64,000 nt of DNA, taken from a bacterium (GTDB lineage: Bacteria; Oederibacteriota; CAKKQC01). The DNA is taken from NCBI GenBank assembly GCA_919901855.1, contig CAKKQC010000030.1:21212-85211 (forward strand). The letters run 5' to 3'. Each line of letters begins with the position of its first letter. Within the stretch, counting starts at the first letter, position 1. Positions 15,073 to 23,989 of this stretch are shown here, piece after piece. Under the pieces are notes generated by a model that was not told where the DNA came from, searched no databases, and was given only the letters and a program-made list of their open reading frames with translations. The translations under genes and the position numbers were made by a program.

Positions 15073-16005
15073 GTGCTAACCCGGAACCGAGCCCGCCCCC
15101 ACGCCGCTCGGGCGGAACGGCTCCGGTCCCTGATCGTCGAGTCGATCCGCTCCCTCGGCCTCTCCCGCAAGGAACACAACCGTCTCGCGGGCCTCCTGCG
15201 CGAGGAGGCGACCCGGACGGAATCCCCCGCGCTCGCCTGGCTCGTCCGGGAAATGGACGAGGGCGAACACCAGATGCTCACTTCCCGGACCAAGCTCGTC
15301 GAGGCGAATCTCCGCCTGGTGGTCTCGATCGCCAAGCGCTACGCGAACCGCGGCCTTCCCTTCCTCGATCTGATCCAGGAGGGCAACCTCGGCCTGATCC
15401 GGGGAGCGGAGAAGTTCGAATTCCGGCGCGGCTTCAAGTTCTCGACCTACGCCACGTGGTGGATCCGGCAGGGGATCACGCGCGCGCTCGCGGACCAGGC
15501 GCGGACCATCCGGGTCCCGGTCCACATGATCGAGGCCATCCACGAGCTCGCGAACATAACCCGCGACCTCACGCGCGTCCTCGGCCGGGAGCCCACGGAA
15601 GAGGAGCTGGCGACCAAGCTCCACGTGCCCGCGGAACGCATACGCCTCCTGCGCAAGGTCGCGCAGCAGCCGGTTTCCCTCGAGACGCCCGTGGGCGAGA
15701 ACGGCGACACGCTCCTCGGCGACCACGTCATCGACCGGCATGCGGCCTCGCCGGCGGCGACGGCCGCCGAGGCCATGCTCCGGCGCCGGGTGGAACGGGT
15801 GCTCGGCACCCTCAAGGACCGCGAGGCCGAAGTGCTCCGCCTGCGGTTCGGCCTCGGCACGAACGACCGCGCGCACACGCTGGAGGAAGTCGGCACCGTG
15901 TTCCGGGTGACCCGGGAGCGGATCCGCCAGATCGAGGCGAAAGCCCTGCGCCGCCTGCGACACCCCTCAAGAGCGCGCCACCTGCGAGGCCTGCTCGAGA
16001 ACTGA
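15073..16005 (+). CDS. Group-2 (RpoD/SigA-like) RNA polymerase sigma factor
   Basis: 310 aa from the GTG at 15073, chosen from the -10 box and because the extra upstream codons have no sigma character. Region 2 is complete: [38 protein letters not shown], and [20 protein letters not shown] for -10 recognition and melting. Region 3 reads [19 protein letters not shown], and region 4 ends with [16 protein letters not shown] and [19 protein letters not shown], the -35-binding helix-turn-helix. Region 1.1 is absent and the protein is short, so it is an alternative, non-housekeeping factor of the sigma-70 family. It stands alone, divergent from the nucleotide-sugar cassette. Confidence 0.93.
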   Translation: MLTRNRARPHAARAERLRSLIVESIRSLGLSRKEHNRLAGLLREEATRTESPALAWLVREMDEGEHQMLTSRTKLVEANLRLVVSIAKRYANRGLPFLDLIQEGNLGLIRGAEKFEFRRGFKFSTYATWWIRQGITRALADQARTIRVPVHMIEAIHELANITRDLTRVLGREPTEEELATKLHVPAERIRLLRKVAQQPVSLETPVGENGDTLLGDHVIDRHAASPAATAAEAMLRRRVERVLGTLKDREAEVLRLRFGLGTNDRAHTLEEVGTVFRVTRERIRQIEAKALRRLRHPSRARHLRGLLEN

Positions 16006-16052
16006 CATCCGAAGACGGATGTCTCTGGGTCTCCGCAGACGCGGAAACCCAG
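16004..16052. terminator. Two adjacent hairpins between converging genes
   Basis: GACATCCG / CGGATGTC (16004-16023, loop AAGA) overlaps the sigma gene stop. CTGGGTCTCCGC / GCGGAAACCCAG (16025-16052, one mismatch) follows directly. They lie between the sigma gene and the converging GT9 gene (stop at 16066) and probably end transcription from both sides, although neither has a U tract. Confidence 0.55.
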
Positions 16053-16065
16053 CGGCTCGAGGACG

Positions 16066-17292
16066 CTAGCCCTTCCCGAGGGTCTCCAGGCAGGCGCGCA
16101 GGACCTGATCCACCGTCACCTTCCGCAGGCACGCCTGGTCGAACGGACACGTCGTGCTTGCGCACGGCTTGCACGGCACCCTGCGCTCGACCACGCGCAC
16201 GCGCGTCCCCACCGGCATCCACTCGGACGCCTCGTTCGTCCCGCTGAACACGATCACGGAGGGCGTGCCGATGGCCGCCGCGACATGACCGGGCCCCCCG
16301 TCGTTGCCGACGAAGAGCCTGGCCCCCTTGATGACTGCCGCGAGCTCGAAGAGCCCGAGCCGGCCACGCAGGTCCAGGCAGGACGCCTTCGGCAGGGCGC
16401 GGACGAGCGGCTCGCCGTGCGACTCCTCCCCCGGGCCCGCGAGGACCGCGACGGGGGCGCGAAGACGCGCCGCGAGCTCGCGGCCCACCCACGCGAAACG
16501 CTCCGGCATCCACCGCTTGACCGCGTTCCCGGCCCCCACATGGACGGCAACGTATCCGCCCTTCCGGCCGGCCCTGTGGGCGGCGGCGGCCACGTCCGCG
16601 GCGGTCACCGGAAACTCCGGCGCGAGATCCTCGACGGGAACGCCGAACTCGCGGAGGGCCCCCGCCATCCGCCCGGCCTCGTGTCCCTCCCGCGGCCAGC
16701 GCGCGCAGTGGCTGATCCCGAAACCGAACCCGCCCGCGTCGAATCCGAGCCGGGCCCGGGCGCCGGAGAGCGAGAGCAGGAGGCTGTCCAGCCGGTTGTG
16801 GTACCGGAGATCCACGGCGAGGTCGAACCGCCGCGCCCGAAGCGTCCTCGCGAGCGCGAGACAGGCGCCCAGGTTCGCGGAGACTCCCGAGCCCGGCCGA
16901 ATCCAGGGGACGTCCGCCGTCAGGACCTCGGCCACGCCCGGCAGGCGCGCCGCGAGGTCCGCGGTCGCGGGCCGGACGACCATCGTGATGCGGGCCTCCG
17001 GAACCCAGGCGTGGAGGGCGCGCAGGATGGGCGTGGCCATGATGACGTCCCCGAGGTGATCGAGCTTGATGAAGACGAGGCTGCGCACCCGGGCTCCCTG
17101 GAGCATGGAGTTCCGCCGCGCGGGCCCCAGGAGGGCCCGGGCCAGGATGGATGCGGGACGGAGCCCCGCCGCGAGCACGGCCTTCGTCCACCGGCGCGGC
17201 TGGGGCCGGACCGCCGGTTCGAGTTCGTGCACGGGCGGAGCCTGCACGCGGGCAAGAAGAAGCTCCCCGGGGCCCAGCGGGCCGTCCTTCAC
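16066..17292 (-). CDS. GT9 glycosyltransferase (ADP-heptose:LPS heptosyltransferase family)
   Basis: 408 aa from the GTG at 17292, which overlaps the stop of the upstream GT39 gene as GTGA. The Met at 17106 (MLQGARVR) is an alternative that would remove a 62-residue, Pro/Arg-rich extension. The N-domain starts SLVFIKLDHLGDVIMATPIL, the standard GT9 opening with its catalytic Asp. The C-domain has YVAVHVGAGNAVKRWMPERF and LFVGNDGGPGHVAAAIGTPS, the nucleotide-sugar site. A late Cys cluster (VPCKPCASTTCPFDQACL) is common in this family. GT9 enzymes add heptoses to lipid A-core on the cytoplasmic face of the inner membrane. Here the acceptor is inferred only. Confidence 0.88.
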   Translation of the reverse strand: MKDGPLGPGELLLARVQAPPVHELEPAVRPQPRRWTKAVLAAGLRPASILARALLGPARRNSMLQGARVRSLVFIKLDHLGDVIMATPILRALHAWVPEARITMVVRPATADLAARLPGVAEVLTADVPWIRPGSGVSANLGACLALARTLRARRFDLAVDLRYHNRLDSLLLSLSGARARLGFDAGGFGFGISHCARWPREGHEAGRMAGALREFGVPVEDLAPEFPVTAADVAAAAHRAGRKGGYVAVHVGAGNAVKRWMPERFAWVGRELAARLRAPVAVLAGPGEESHGEPLVRALPKASCLDLRGRLGLFELAAVIKGARLFVGNDGGPGHVAAAIGTPSVIVFSGTNEASEWMPVGTRVRVVERRVPCKPCASTTCPFDQACLRKVTVDQVLRACLETLGKG

Positions 17293-18764
17293 GGCTGAAG
17301 CCGCACGAGGAAGGTCGCCCCGTCGTCGATCACGATCCGGTGCCGGGCCAGGACCCGGCGCACGAGCGCGGTCCGGTCGGGCGTCATGAACTCCTCGTGG
17401 CGGGCCGCCAGATACCGGGCGCCCCGGGCCACGAAACCCAGCAGGAACGCGTCGCCGCCCGCCGCGAGATCGTTCACGTGCGCGTTCCAGCCATGGCGCC
17501 GGGCGTGGTACAACGCCGTGGGGTCCTTGTGGTCCAGCGAGACGATGAGGGCGTCCGGCTCCGTGTGTTCGCGGATCGTGATCGCGAGGCGCCAGCTCCC
17601 GGACTCCTCGGGACTCTCGGACGCCGACACCTCCGCGTAGCGGTACGCCGAGAACACGAGACAGGCCCCGAGCAGGATGGTCGCCACGGCCGCCCCGGGC
17701 GCCCGCCACATGCGCGCCCGCCACTTCCGCCCGAACGTCCGGCCCATGACCGCGGCGGCGGGCGGGAGGAACCAGACCTGGTAGTGCTCGTGCACCCAAC
17801 TGCCGCGCGACGCGACCACGGTCGCGATCAGGGCCCCGAGGAGCCACGCGTCGAACACGTCCTCGCGCCGCCGCCGTCCGAGCATCATCCCCCAGCCGAA
17901 GATCAGGAATCCGGGCCAGGTCAGGTGCTTGCCCGCGAGGCGCTCGAAGATGATCCGGTTCCAGAACCCGAGCGTCGCCACGAGCCGCCAGTCTCCCCAC
18001 TTGTCGGTCCCGTACCGCCAGTCGCCCATGAGCGAGAGCCCCGACTCCACCAGGAGGGTGCCGGACCATCCGTACCACCACGCGACGGGCGCGAGCACGA
18101 GCACGACGAAACCCCAGAGCGCGGGACGCCGGACCATCCGCCACCCGTGCCGGTGCCAGGCGAGCAAGGCCAAGGGCAGGCCGATGTAGAGGGACACGAT
18201 CTTGAGCAGGCACCCGAGGGCGATACACAAGGCCGCCAGCCAGAAGGCGTGCACCTTTCCGCGCGCCAGCCACCGGTCGAACGCCCAAACGCCGCCGATG
18301 AGCGCGGCGAGCATGGGCGACTCCACCATGAAGGCGCGGCCGTAGTAGGCGTTGAGCGGCAGGATCGCGAGAAAGAACGCGGCCCAGGCGGCGGCGCGCC
18401 GGCTGGCGACGCCGGCGACGAGGCCGTGGAGGAAGACGATAGCGAGCAGGGAGCACAGGATCGAGAGCCACCGGCCCAGCCAGTCGTGCTCGCCGAACAC
18501 CCGGTAGAGGCAGGCCACCGAGAAATGGTACGCCGGAAACTCCATCTGTACGACCCCGCCGGGCGGACTCCCGACGCCGCCCCAGTCCACGGTGGGCCGC
18601 ATGAACTGAAAGCCGTGGGCCGCGTAGTTGCGCGCGATCGACGCGTTGTCGCATTCCCGCCACGAGTTCGTCCCCAGCAGGGGCGCGTCGCTGTGGAAGA
18701 AACGGATCGCCAACGCCACCCCCAGCACCCACCGGAGATCGCGGGAGGCCCGCCAGAGCGCCAT
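17289..18764 (-). CDS. GT39-like (PMT/ArnT family) membrane glycosyltransferase
   Basis: 491 aa from the ATG at 18764, chosen because TATCCT ends 7 nt upstream. About ten hydrophobic segments follow. The first periplasmic loop reads GTNSWRECDNASIARNYAAH with Asp/Glu near the membrane, as in GT-C enzymes, and AFMVESPMLAAL and LGCLLKIVSLYIGLPLALL are typical of the family. A soluble C-terminal part (about 395-491, EPDALIVSLDHKDPTALYHA) probably faces the periplasm. Such enzymes move a sugar from a polyprenyl-phosphate carrier to a lipid, glycan or protein. It overlaps the GT9 gene by 4 bp, so both likely act on the same glycan. Donor and acceptor are unknown. Confidence 0.8.
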   Translation of the reverse strand: MALWRASRDLRWVLGVALAIRFFHSDAPLLGTNSWRECDNASIARNYAAHGFQFMRPTVDWGGVGSPPGGVVQMEFPAYHFSVACLYRVFGEHDWLGRWLSILCSLLAIVFLHGLVAGVASRRAAAWAAFFLAILPLNAYYGRAFMVESPMLAALIGGVWAFDRWLARGKVHAFWLAALCIALGCLLKIVSLYIGLPLALLAWHRHGWRMVRRPALWGFVVLVLAPVAWWYGWSGTLLVESGLSLMGDWRYGTDKWGDWRLVATLGFWNRIIFERLAGKHLTWPGFLIFGWGMMLGRRRREDVFDAWLLGALIATVVASRGSWVHEHYQVWFLPPAAAVMGRTFGRKWRARMWRAPGAAVATILLGACLVFSAYRYAEVSASESPEESGSWRLAITIREHTEPDALIVSLDHKDPTALYHARRHGWNAHVNDLAAGGDAFLLGFVARGARYLAARHEEFMTPDRTALVRRVLARHRIVIDDGATFLVRLQP

Positions 18765-18771
18765 GCGCAAC

Positions 18772-18777
18772 AGGATA
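18772..18777 (-). promoter_or_regulatory. Candidate leaderless -10 box (TATCCT), GT39/GT9 pair
   Basis: Minus-strand TATCCT ends 7 nt before the ATG at 18764. This supports that start over the longer open frame reaching 18818. Confidence 0.45.
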
Positions 18778-18813
18778 CTGGATTCCCCCCCAGGCTGTAC
18801 CATGGAGCCCTGG

Positions 18814-18819
18814 TACAAC
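18814..18819 (+). promoter_or_regulatory. Candidate leaderless -10 box (TACAAC), GT-C/TPR operon
   Basis: TACAAC ends 5 nt before the ATG at 18825 and is the only promoter-like element before the three-gene GT-C/TPR operon. Confidence 0.35.
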
Positions 18820-18824
18820 GACCC

Positions 18825-21452
18825 ATGGCGAAACGTCCGAAATCCGCACCCGCCGCCCCGGCTCGCCCCGGCGGCCCGGCGCGCCCCCCGCGGGAGTTCG
18901 CGCTGGCCGCCATGCTGGCCGCCTCCCTCGCCTGGGCCTGCGTCGCCGTGTTCTGGGCCGTCCGGACCTGGCCCCAGAACTTCCCGACGGCCCGCATGCT
19001 CGTCGTGATCTGGGCCGGGCTTCCCGGCTGGACGTGGTCGGGAGCCATGATCCGGGTGGGCACCTACGCCGCGACCGCCCTCCTAGTGCTCGGCGCTCTC
19101 GGCCTCGCGCTCGGCGCCGGCCAGGCCGTGGCCCGGCTCGCCGCCCCGCGAGGGAACCGCGCCTCGTTCGCCCTCACCCTCGCGCTCGGGTTCGCCGGCC
19201 TGTCGCTCGCAGTGACCGGGTGCGGGTTCGCGGGGCTCATGTCCCGCCTGCCCCTGCGCCTGCTGGCCCTCGGCGCGCTCGGCCTCGGCCTCCGCGAGCT
19301 GGCCGCCCGCCGCGCCGTCCTCGGCGAAGCCGGGGGGACATTCCGCGACCAGCCCGCCTCCACCGCCTTGTCGCTCGCCGCGGCCGTGGTCCTCTGGATC
19401 GTCTTCACGGCCCTCCCCGACACGCACGAGGACCCCCTCGTCTACCACTGGGCCGCGCCCGAGTACTTCCTCCGCGTCGGCCGCCTCGTCGGCGTGCCCT
19501 GGCACTTCCAGTGGCACAACCCCCTCGGGATCGAGATGCTCTTCGGCTTCGGGCTCGCGCTGGCGGGGCCTTTGGGCATCAAGGCCATGAACCTCGCGCT
19601 CGTCGTGACCGCGCTCCTCGCGACCGCGGCCCTCGCGCGCCGGTTCGACCCGCGGGCCCGGGGCTGGGCCGCCGCGACGATCCTCGCCCTCTCCCCCGCC
19701 GTCGCCGAGCAGGTCTGGATCGCGAAGAGCGACCTCGGGCTCGTGACGTTCTGGGCCGCCGCGTTCCTCGCACCGCTGGAATGGCCCCTCTCCCGCCCCG
19801 GCGGGGCCATCGCGGCCGGCGTCCTCGCGGGATTCTGCGGAGCCGTCAAGTGGACCGCCGTCTTCCCGCTCACCGGGCTCGCGGCCTGGCTCCTCCTCAA
19901 GGGGCCGCGCCGAAACGGCGTCGTCCTTATCGCCGTCGCCGCCCTCGTGACCGCGATCGCTTGGCCGCTGCGGAACTGGCTCACGGCGGGCAATCCCGTG
20001 CTGCCGTTCCTCTCGCGCTGGTTCGACGTCCCGTGGTGGGGCCCGGATTTCGAGAAGGCCGTCCACACGTACGCGGGGCGCGTGACCCCCGCGGGCCAGA
20101 TCTCCCAGATGTACTGGCTCCTCGCGTGGCGCGACGTCTTCGGCGAGCCGAACGCGCTCGGCCTCGCTCTCGCGGCGCTGGCCCCCTTGGGGCTCGCGGC
20201 GTTTCTGCCGCCCGCCGCCGCGGCCGCTTGCGCGGTGAGCGTGCTGACCTTCCTGATCCTCTTGACGGAGCGGAACGCCCGGTTCCTCCTCCCCCTCGTG
20301 GCGCTGGTCGCCGCCGCGGGCGAGGCCGCCGCCCTGACCCTGCGCGGCACCTGGCCGCGGGTGGGCCGCGCGGTCTGGATCGTCCTGCTCGGAGGATCGG
20401 TCCTGCACCTCGGCGCCAAGGTCGTGGGCTTCATCTCGCCCTACGGCTGGTGCTGGACCTTGGGGTTGATGACGAACGGGGAGCTCCACCGGGCGGAATC
20501 GACCGTGCTCGAGGAGGTCCGGACCTGGTCCGCCGCCAACCTTCCCGCCGACGCCCGGATCCTGCTCGAGGGCGAGCAGAAGCGGTTCGGGTGGCGCCAG
20601 CCGGTCGTAAGCGCCCACGTCGTCGTCGTTCCGCTCCCGTGGCGCTGGGCGAAGGCGTCGTGGAGCGCGGACGACCTGGCCAAGAAGTGGCGCCAGGCGG
20701 GAATAAAATACGTCGCGCACAACCTCGTCTCGGCCCGGTTCCGGCACCAGATATGGTTCTCGGGGCCCGGGTGGGACGACCGGGCCCTGAAGATCTACCG
20801 CGCGTTCGGCCTCCGCTACCTGACCGAGGTGCACCGCTCGGCGCACCTCGACTACCTCAACGGCTTCTACTACGTCCTGCGCGTCGACGCCCGGCCCCAT
20901 CCCCCCCGGCGCACGGTGCCCGTCCTCCCTTGGACGGAGGCGCTCTTCGCATACGCCAACGCGGCCTCCAAGCCGGCCACCGCCGCGCTCGGGCGGCAAG
21001 CCACGCTCGAGACCCTCGCGCGGGTGCCTGACGTCGAGGACGCGGTCGAACAGGCGGCCATGAACCTGCACTCGCTCGGCGACAACCGAAGCGCCATCGC
21101 CCTGAACCGGGCGCTGGCCGGGGTCGGGTACGACGGCGAGGCGGCCTGGTTCAACCTCGCGGACGAGGAGAGCCGGGCCGGATTCCGGCGCGCCGCCTTC
21201 GTCGCCCTGCGCCAGGAGAACCGCCTGTCGCCCTCGTTCAACGACAAGATCCTCGAGCTCGAAGCCGTCCTCTTCTATAACTGGATGCTCGAGCGGGCGA
21301 AGGTGGGCGATCTCGAGGGATGCTGCCGCCTGCTCGACATGTGCCTTCGCGCCAACCCCGGCTTCCAGGCCGCCGTTTCCGCGTCCGACCAGCTCGGGTG
21401 CGAGCACGGACGGTCGGTGCGCCCGGTCGGGAAGTTCCTCTTCACCAAGTGA
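18825..21452 (+). CDS. GT-C-type membrane glycosyltransferase with TPR-like tail, copy 1 of 3
   Basis: 875 aa. A Pro/Ala-rich cytoplasmic N-terminus (1-25) precedes about 12 hydrophobic segments to residue ~530. The family signature LPDTHEDPLVYHWAAPEYFL then HFQWHNPLGIEMLFGF lies in the first large loop, and its acidic pair is a good candidate for the GT-C catalytic site. After the membrane part comes a soluble domain with PLPWRWAKASWSADDLAKKW and AHNLVSARFRHQIWFSGP. A helical repeat region (about 720-875) ends in a Cys-containing motif. Genes 2 and 3 overlap by 4 bp and encode the same architecture. It probably builds or exports a surface glycan. Substrate unknown. Confidence 0.75.
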   Translation: MAKRPKSAPAAPARPGGPARPPREFALAAMLAASLAWACVAVFWAVRTWPQNFPTARMLVVIWAGLPGWTWSGAMIRVGTYAATALLVLGALGLALGAGQAVARLAAPRGNRASFALTLALGFAGLSLAVTGCGFAGLMSRLPLRLLALGALGLGLRELAARRAVLGEAGGTFRDQPASTALSLAAAVVLWIVFTALPDTHEDPLVYHWAAPEYFLRVGRLVGVPWHFQWHNPLGIEMLFGFGLALAGPLGIKAMNLALVVTALLATAALARRFDPRARGWAAATILALSPAVAEQVWIAKSDLGLVTFWAAAFLAPLEWPLSRPGGAIAAGVLAGFCGAVKWTAVFPLTGLAAWLLLKGPRRNGVVLIAVAALVTAIAWPLRNWLTAGNPVLPFLSRWFDVPWWGPDFEKAVHTYAGRVTPAGQISQMYWLLAWRDVFGEPNALGLALAALAPLGLAAFLPPAAAAACAVSVLTFLILLTERNARFLLPLVALVAAAGEAAALTLRGTWPRVGRAVWIVLLGGSVLHLGAKVVGFISPYGWCWTLGLMTNGELHRAESTVLEEVRTWSAANLPADARILLEGEQKRFGWRQPVVSAHVVVVPLPWRWAKASWSADDLAKKWRQAGIKYVAHNLVSARFRHQIWFSGPGWDDRALKIYRAFGLRYLTEVHRSAHLDYLNGFYYVLRVDARPHPPRRTVPVLPWTEALFAYANAASKPATAALGRQATLETLARVPDVEDAVEQAAMNLHSLGDNRSAIALNRALAGVGYDGEAAWFNLADEESRAGFRRAAFVALRQENRLSPSFNDKILELEAVLFYNWMLERAKVGDLEGCCRLLDMCLRANPGFQAAVSASDQLGCEHGRSVRPVGKFLFTK

Positions 21453-23989
21453 CGGCGGTCCTCGCGGCCGGGCTCGGATGGGCTGCGCTCGTCCTCGTCC
21501 AGGCGTCCGCGGGCTGGCCGGAAGCCGGAGGCGCGTTCCATAGCCTGCTCGCCGCCTGGGCCCAGGGCCCCGACGGTTCGTGGGGCGGCGTGCTGACCCA
21601 GGCTGCCCGGGTCCTGGCCGCGGCGGGGCTCGTCCTCGGCGCCCTCGCGGCCGCGCTGGGGACGGGCGACGCGGCGTCGCCGCTCATAGGGCGGCGGCGG
21701 CTTCCGCTCGCGCTGTCGCTGCCCTTGGGGCTAGCCCTGCTCTCGGCCGCGACGGCGGGTCTCGGGCTCGCCGGGGCCATGACGCCCGGGGTCCTGCGCG
21801 GCCTCGCCCTGGCCGCATGCCTCAATGGATTCCGCGCCATTCGCGCGCGGGGGCCGGAGCTCGCGGCCGCCGGCCGCTCGTTTGCCTCCGAGCCGGTCTC
21901 GACGGCCGTCGCGTGCCTCCTCGCCGCCGCGCTCTGGCTCGCGCTCGCCACCCTCCCCGATTCCCACGAGGACGCGCTCGTGTACCACTGGGCCGCGCCC
22001 GAGGCGTTTCTGCGCGCGCACCGCATCCACGCCGCCGTCCAGCACTTCCAGTGGCACGGTCCCCTCGGCGTCGAGATGCTCTTCGCGCTCGGACTCGCGG
22101 TCGCGGGCGTGGCCGGACTCAAGGCCGTCAACCTCGCCCTGCTCGCCGCCGCCGTCGCCGGGGCGGGCGCGCTCGCCCGCCGTCTCGACCCCCGGGCCCG
22201 CGGCTGGACGGCCGTCGCCCTGCTCGCCCTCGCGCCGGCGCTGGTCCGCTACGTGTGGATGGCCAAGAACGATCTCGGGGCGGTGGTCTACTGGACCGCC
22301 GCGGCCCTCTCCATGCTCGCGGGGTCCGCTGGATCCGGGCGCGGCGCGCAACGCAGCACGCGACGCGCTGCGCTATTGGCCGGCCTGTTCGCGGGCGCCT
22401 GCGCGGCGACGAAGTACACGGCGATCTTCCCCCTCGCCGGGCTGGTCGCCTGGTTCGTCCTGCATCGTCCGAGTCCGCGGACGATCCTCCTCGCGGTCCT
22501 TTCGGCGGCGGCGACCGCCGCCGTGTGGCCCGCGCGGGACTGGCTGGTCACCCGCGACCCCTTCTACCCGCTGGGTCCCTCTTCCCTGCACGGGCTTTTC
22601 TGGAGCCCCGAGTACACGGACTGGCTCCACCGGTATGCCGAGCAGGTGACCCCCGTCCTGACCGAGCGGCCCTCGTACTGGCTGCTCGCCTGGCGCGACT
22701 CGCTCGCGGACCCGGCCCAATTCGGGATCGCGCTCGCCGCCCTCGCCCCGCTCGGGCTGGTCGCCTTCCTCCCGGGCGGCGCGGGGCTGGCGTGCGCCGT
22801 GGCGCTCCTCGTGTTCCTCGCCCTGCTCGGGGAGCGGTCGACGCGGTTCCTCCTGGCGCTGGCGCCGCTCCTGGCGGCCGGCGGCGAACTCGCCCTGCTC
22901 GCCCTCCGGTCCGCCCGGCCCCGGCTGGCGGCGGCCGCCTGGTTGGTCCTGGTCGCCGCCGGCGCCGTCCACCTGGCCGTCGGGACCGCTCTCGAGCTGC
23001 CGGGCGACGACTGGGGCTTCCTCGCTGGCCGGCTGCATGGGCCTAAGTTCTTCGCCCGCCGGTACACGGCCGAGGAAGAGCTCCGCGCCTGGTGCGCGGA
23101 CCGGTGCCCCGCGTCCGAGCGGATCCTGCTGACCGGAAGCGACCGGCGGTTCGGGTTCCGCCAGCCCGTCGTGAGCGCCCACCCGGTCACGATGCCGCTT
23201 CCCTGGCGCTGGGCGAAGGAGTCGTGGACCCCCGGGGAGCTCGCGAAGAAGTGGCGGCAGGCGGGCATCGGGTGCATCGCGCACAACCTCGTCTCCGGAC
23301 GCTACCGGCACGAGGCGTGGTTCCCGTGGCCCGCGTGGGACGACCGCGCGCTGGGCGTCTACCGCGCATTCGCCCGCCGGTACCTCGTCGAGGTCCATCG
23401 CACGCCGTACCTCGACGCCCTCAACGGCCTGTTCTACGTCCTGCGGGTCGACCGGCGGCCCCACCCGGCGGCCGCCACGGTGCCGGTCCTGCCGTGGACC
23501 GAATCGCTCTTCGCCCGCGCGAACCAGACCGCGCGCCGGAGCTTCCTGCGCGACGAGAGCCTCGCCCTCACGCGCGACGCGCTCGCGCGGCTGCCCGACG
23601 TGAACGACGCCATGGAGCAGGCCGCGACCCTGTACCACCAGCTCGGCCGGCTCGACCTCGCGCTCGCGCTCAACCGCGCGCTCGCCCGCGACGGGTTCAA
23701 CGGGGAAACCGGCTGGTACGAGCTCGCGGTCGAGGAGAGCTACGCCGGCCGGCGCGCTCCCGCGTTCGCCGCGCTCCGGCACCGGTCGCGGTACGCCGCG
23801 TATTTCAGCGAAGATACGGACACTCTCGTGGCCGGGCTCTTCCTCAACTGGGCGGAAGCGCGAGCGCGGGCCGGAGATTCGGCGGGCGCCTGCCGCCTGC
23901 TCGGCATCCTGTTCCGGACCGCGCCCGGCCACGGCCCCGCCACCGCGCTTGCCCGCCGGCTCCGGTGCGCCGGAAGCGGCGCCCCATGA
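21449..23989 (+). CDS. GT-C-type membrane glycosyltransferase with TPR-like tail, copy 2 of 3
   Basis: 846 aa from the GTG at 21449, which overlaps the previous stop as GTGA, so translation is coupled. Same architecture as copy 1: LPDSHEDALVYHWAAPEAFL, HFQWHGPLGVEMLFALGL, LVRYVWMAKNDLGAVVYWTA, then the soluble PLPWRWAKESWTPGELAKKW and IAHNLVSGRYRHEAWFPWP, and a TPR-like tail with ATLYHQLGRLDLALALNRAL. It is closer to copy 3 than to copy 1 (RAHRIHAAVQHFQWH against RAHRIYPAVQHFQWH). It lacks the Pro-rich N-terminus of copy 1. The longer upstream frame (from 21320) only shadows copy 1. Confidence 0.75.
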   Translation: MTAVLAAGLGWAALVLVQASAGWPEAGGAFHSLLAAWAQGPDGSWGGVLTQAARVLAAAGLVLGALAAALGTGDAASPLIGRRRLPLALSLPLGLALLSAATAGLGLAGAMTPGVLRGLALAACLNGFRAIRARGPELAAAGRSFASEPVSTAVACLLAAALWLALATLPDSHEDALVYHWAAPEAFLRAHRIHAAVQHFQWHGPLGVEMLFALGLAVAGVAGLKAVNLALLAAAVAGAGALARRLDPRARGWTAVALLALAPALVRYVWMAKNDLGAVVYWTAAALSMLAGSAGSGRGAQRSTRRAALLAGLFAGACAATKYTAIFPLAGLVAWFVLHRPSPRTILLAVLSAAATAAVWPARDWLVTRDPFYPLGPSSLHGLFWSPEYTDWLHRYAEQVTPVLTERPSYWLLAWRDSLADPAQFGIALAALAPLGLVAFLPGGAGLACAVALLVFLALLGERSTRFLLALAPLLAAGGELALLALRSARPRLAAAAWLVLVAAGAVHLAVGTALELPGDDWGFLAGRLHGPKFFARRYTAEEELRAWCADRCPASERILLTGSDRRFGFRQPVVSAHPVTMPLPWRWAKESWTPGELAKKWRQAGIGCIAHNLVSGRYRHEAWFPWPAWDDRALGVYRAFARRYLVEVHRTPYLDALNGLFYVLRVDRRPHPAAATVPVLPWTESLFARANQTARRSFLRDESLALTRDALARLPDVNDAMEQAATLYHQLGRLDLALALNRALARDGFNGETGWYELAVEESYAGRRAPAFAALRHRSRYAAYFSEDTDTLVAGLFLNWAEARARAGDSAGACRLLGILFRTAPGHGPATALARRLRCAGSGAP

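Noticed and set aside
17151-18824. Long N-terminal extension of GT-C/TPR copy 1
   Set aside because: The frame is open for 558 codons upstream but is antisense to the GT9 and GT39 genes and has low-complexity content. The ATG at 18825 follows a -10 box and starts the recognisable protein.
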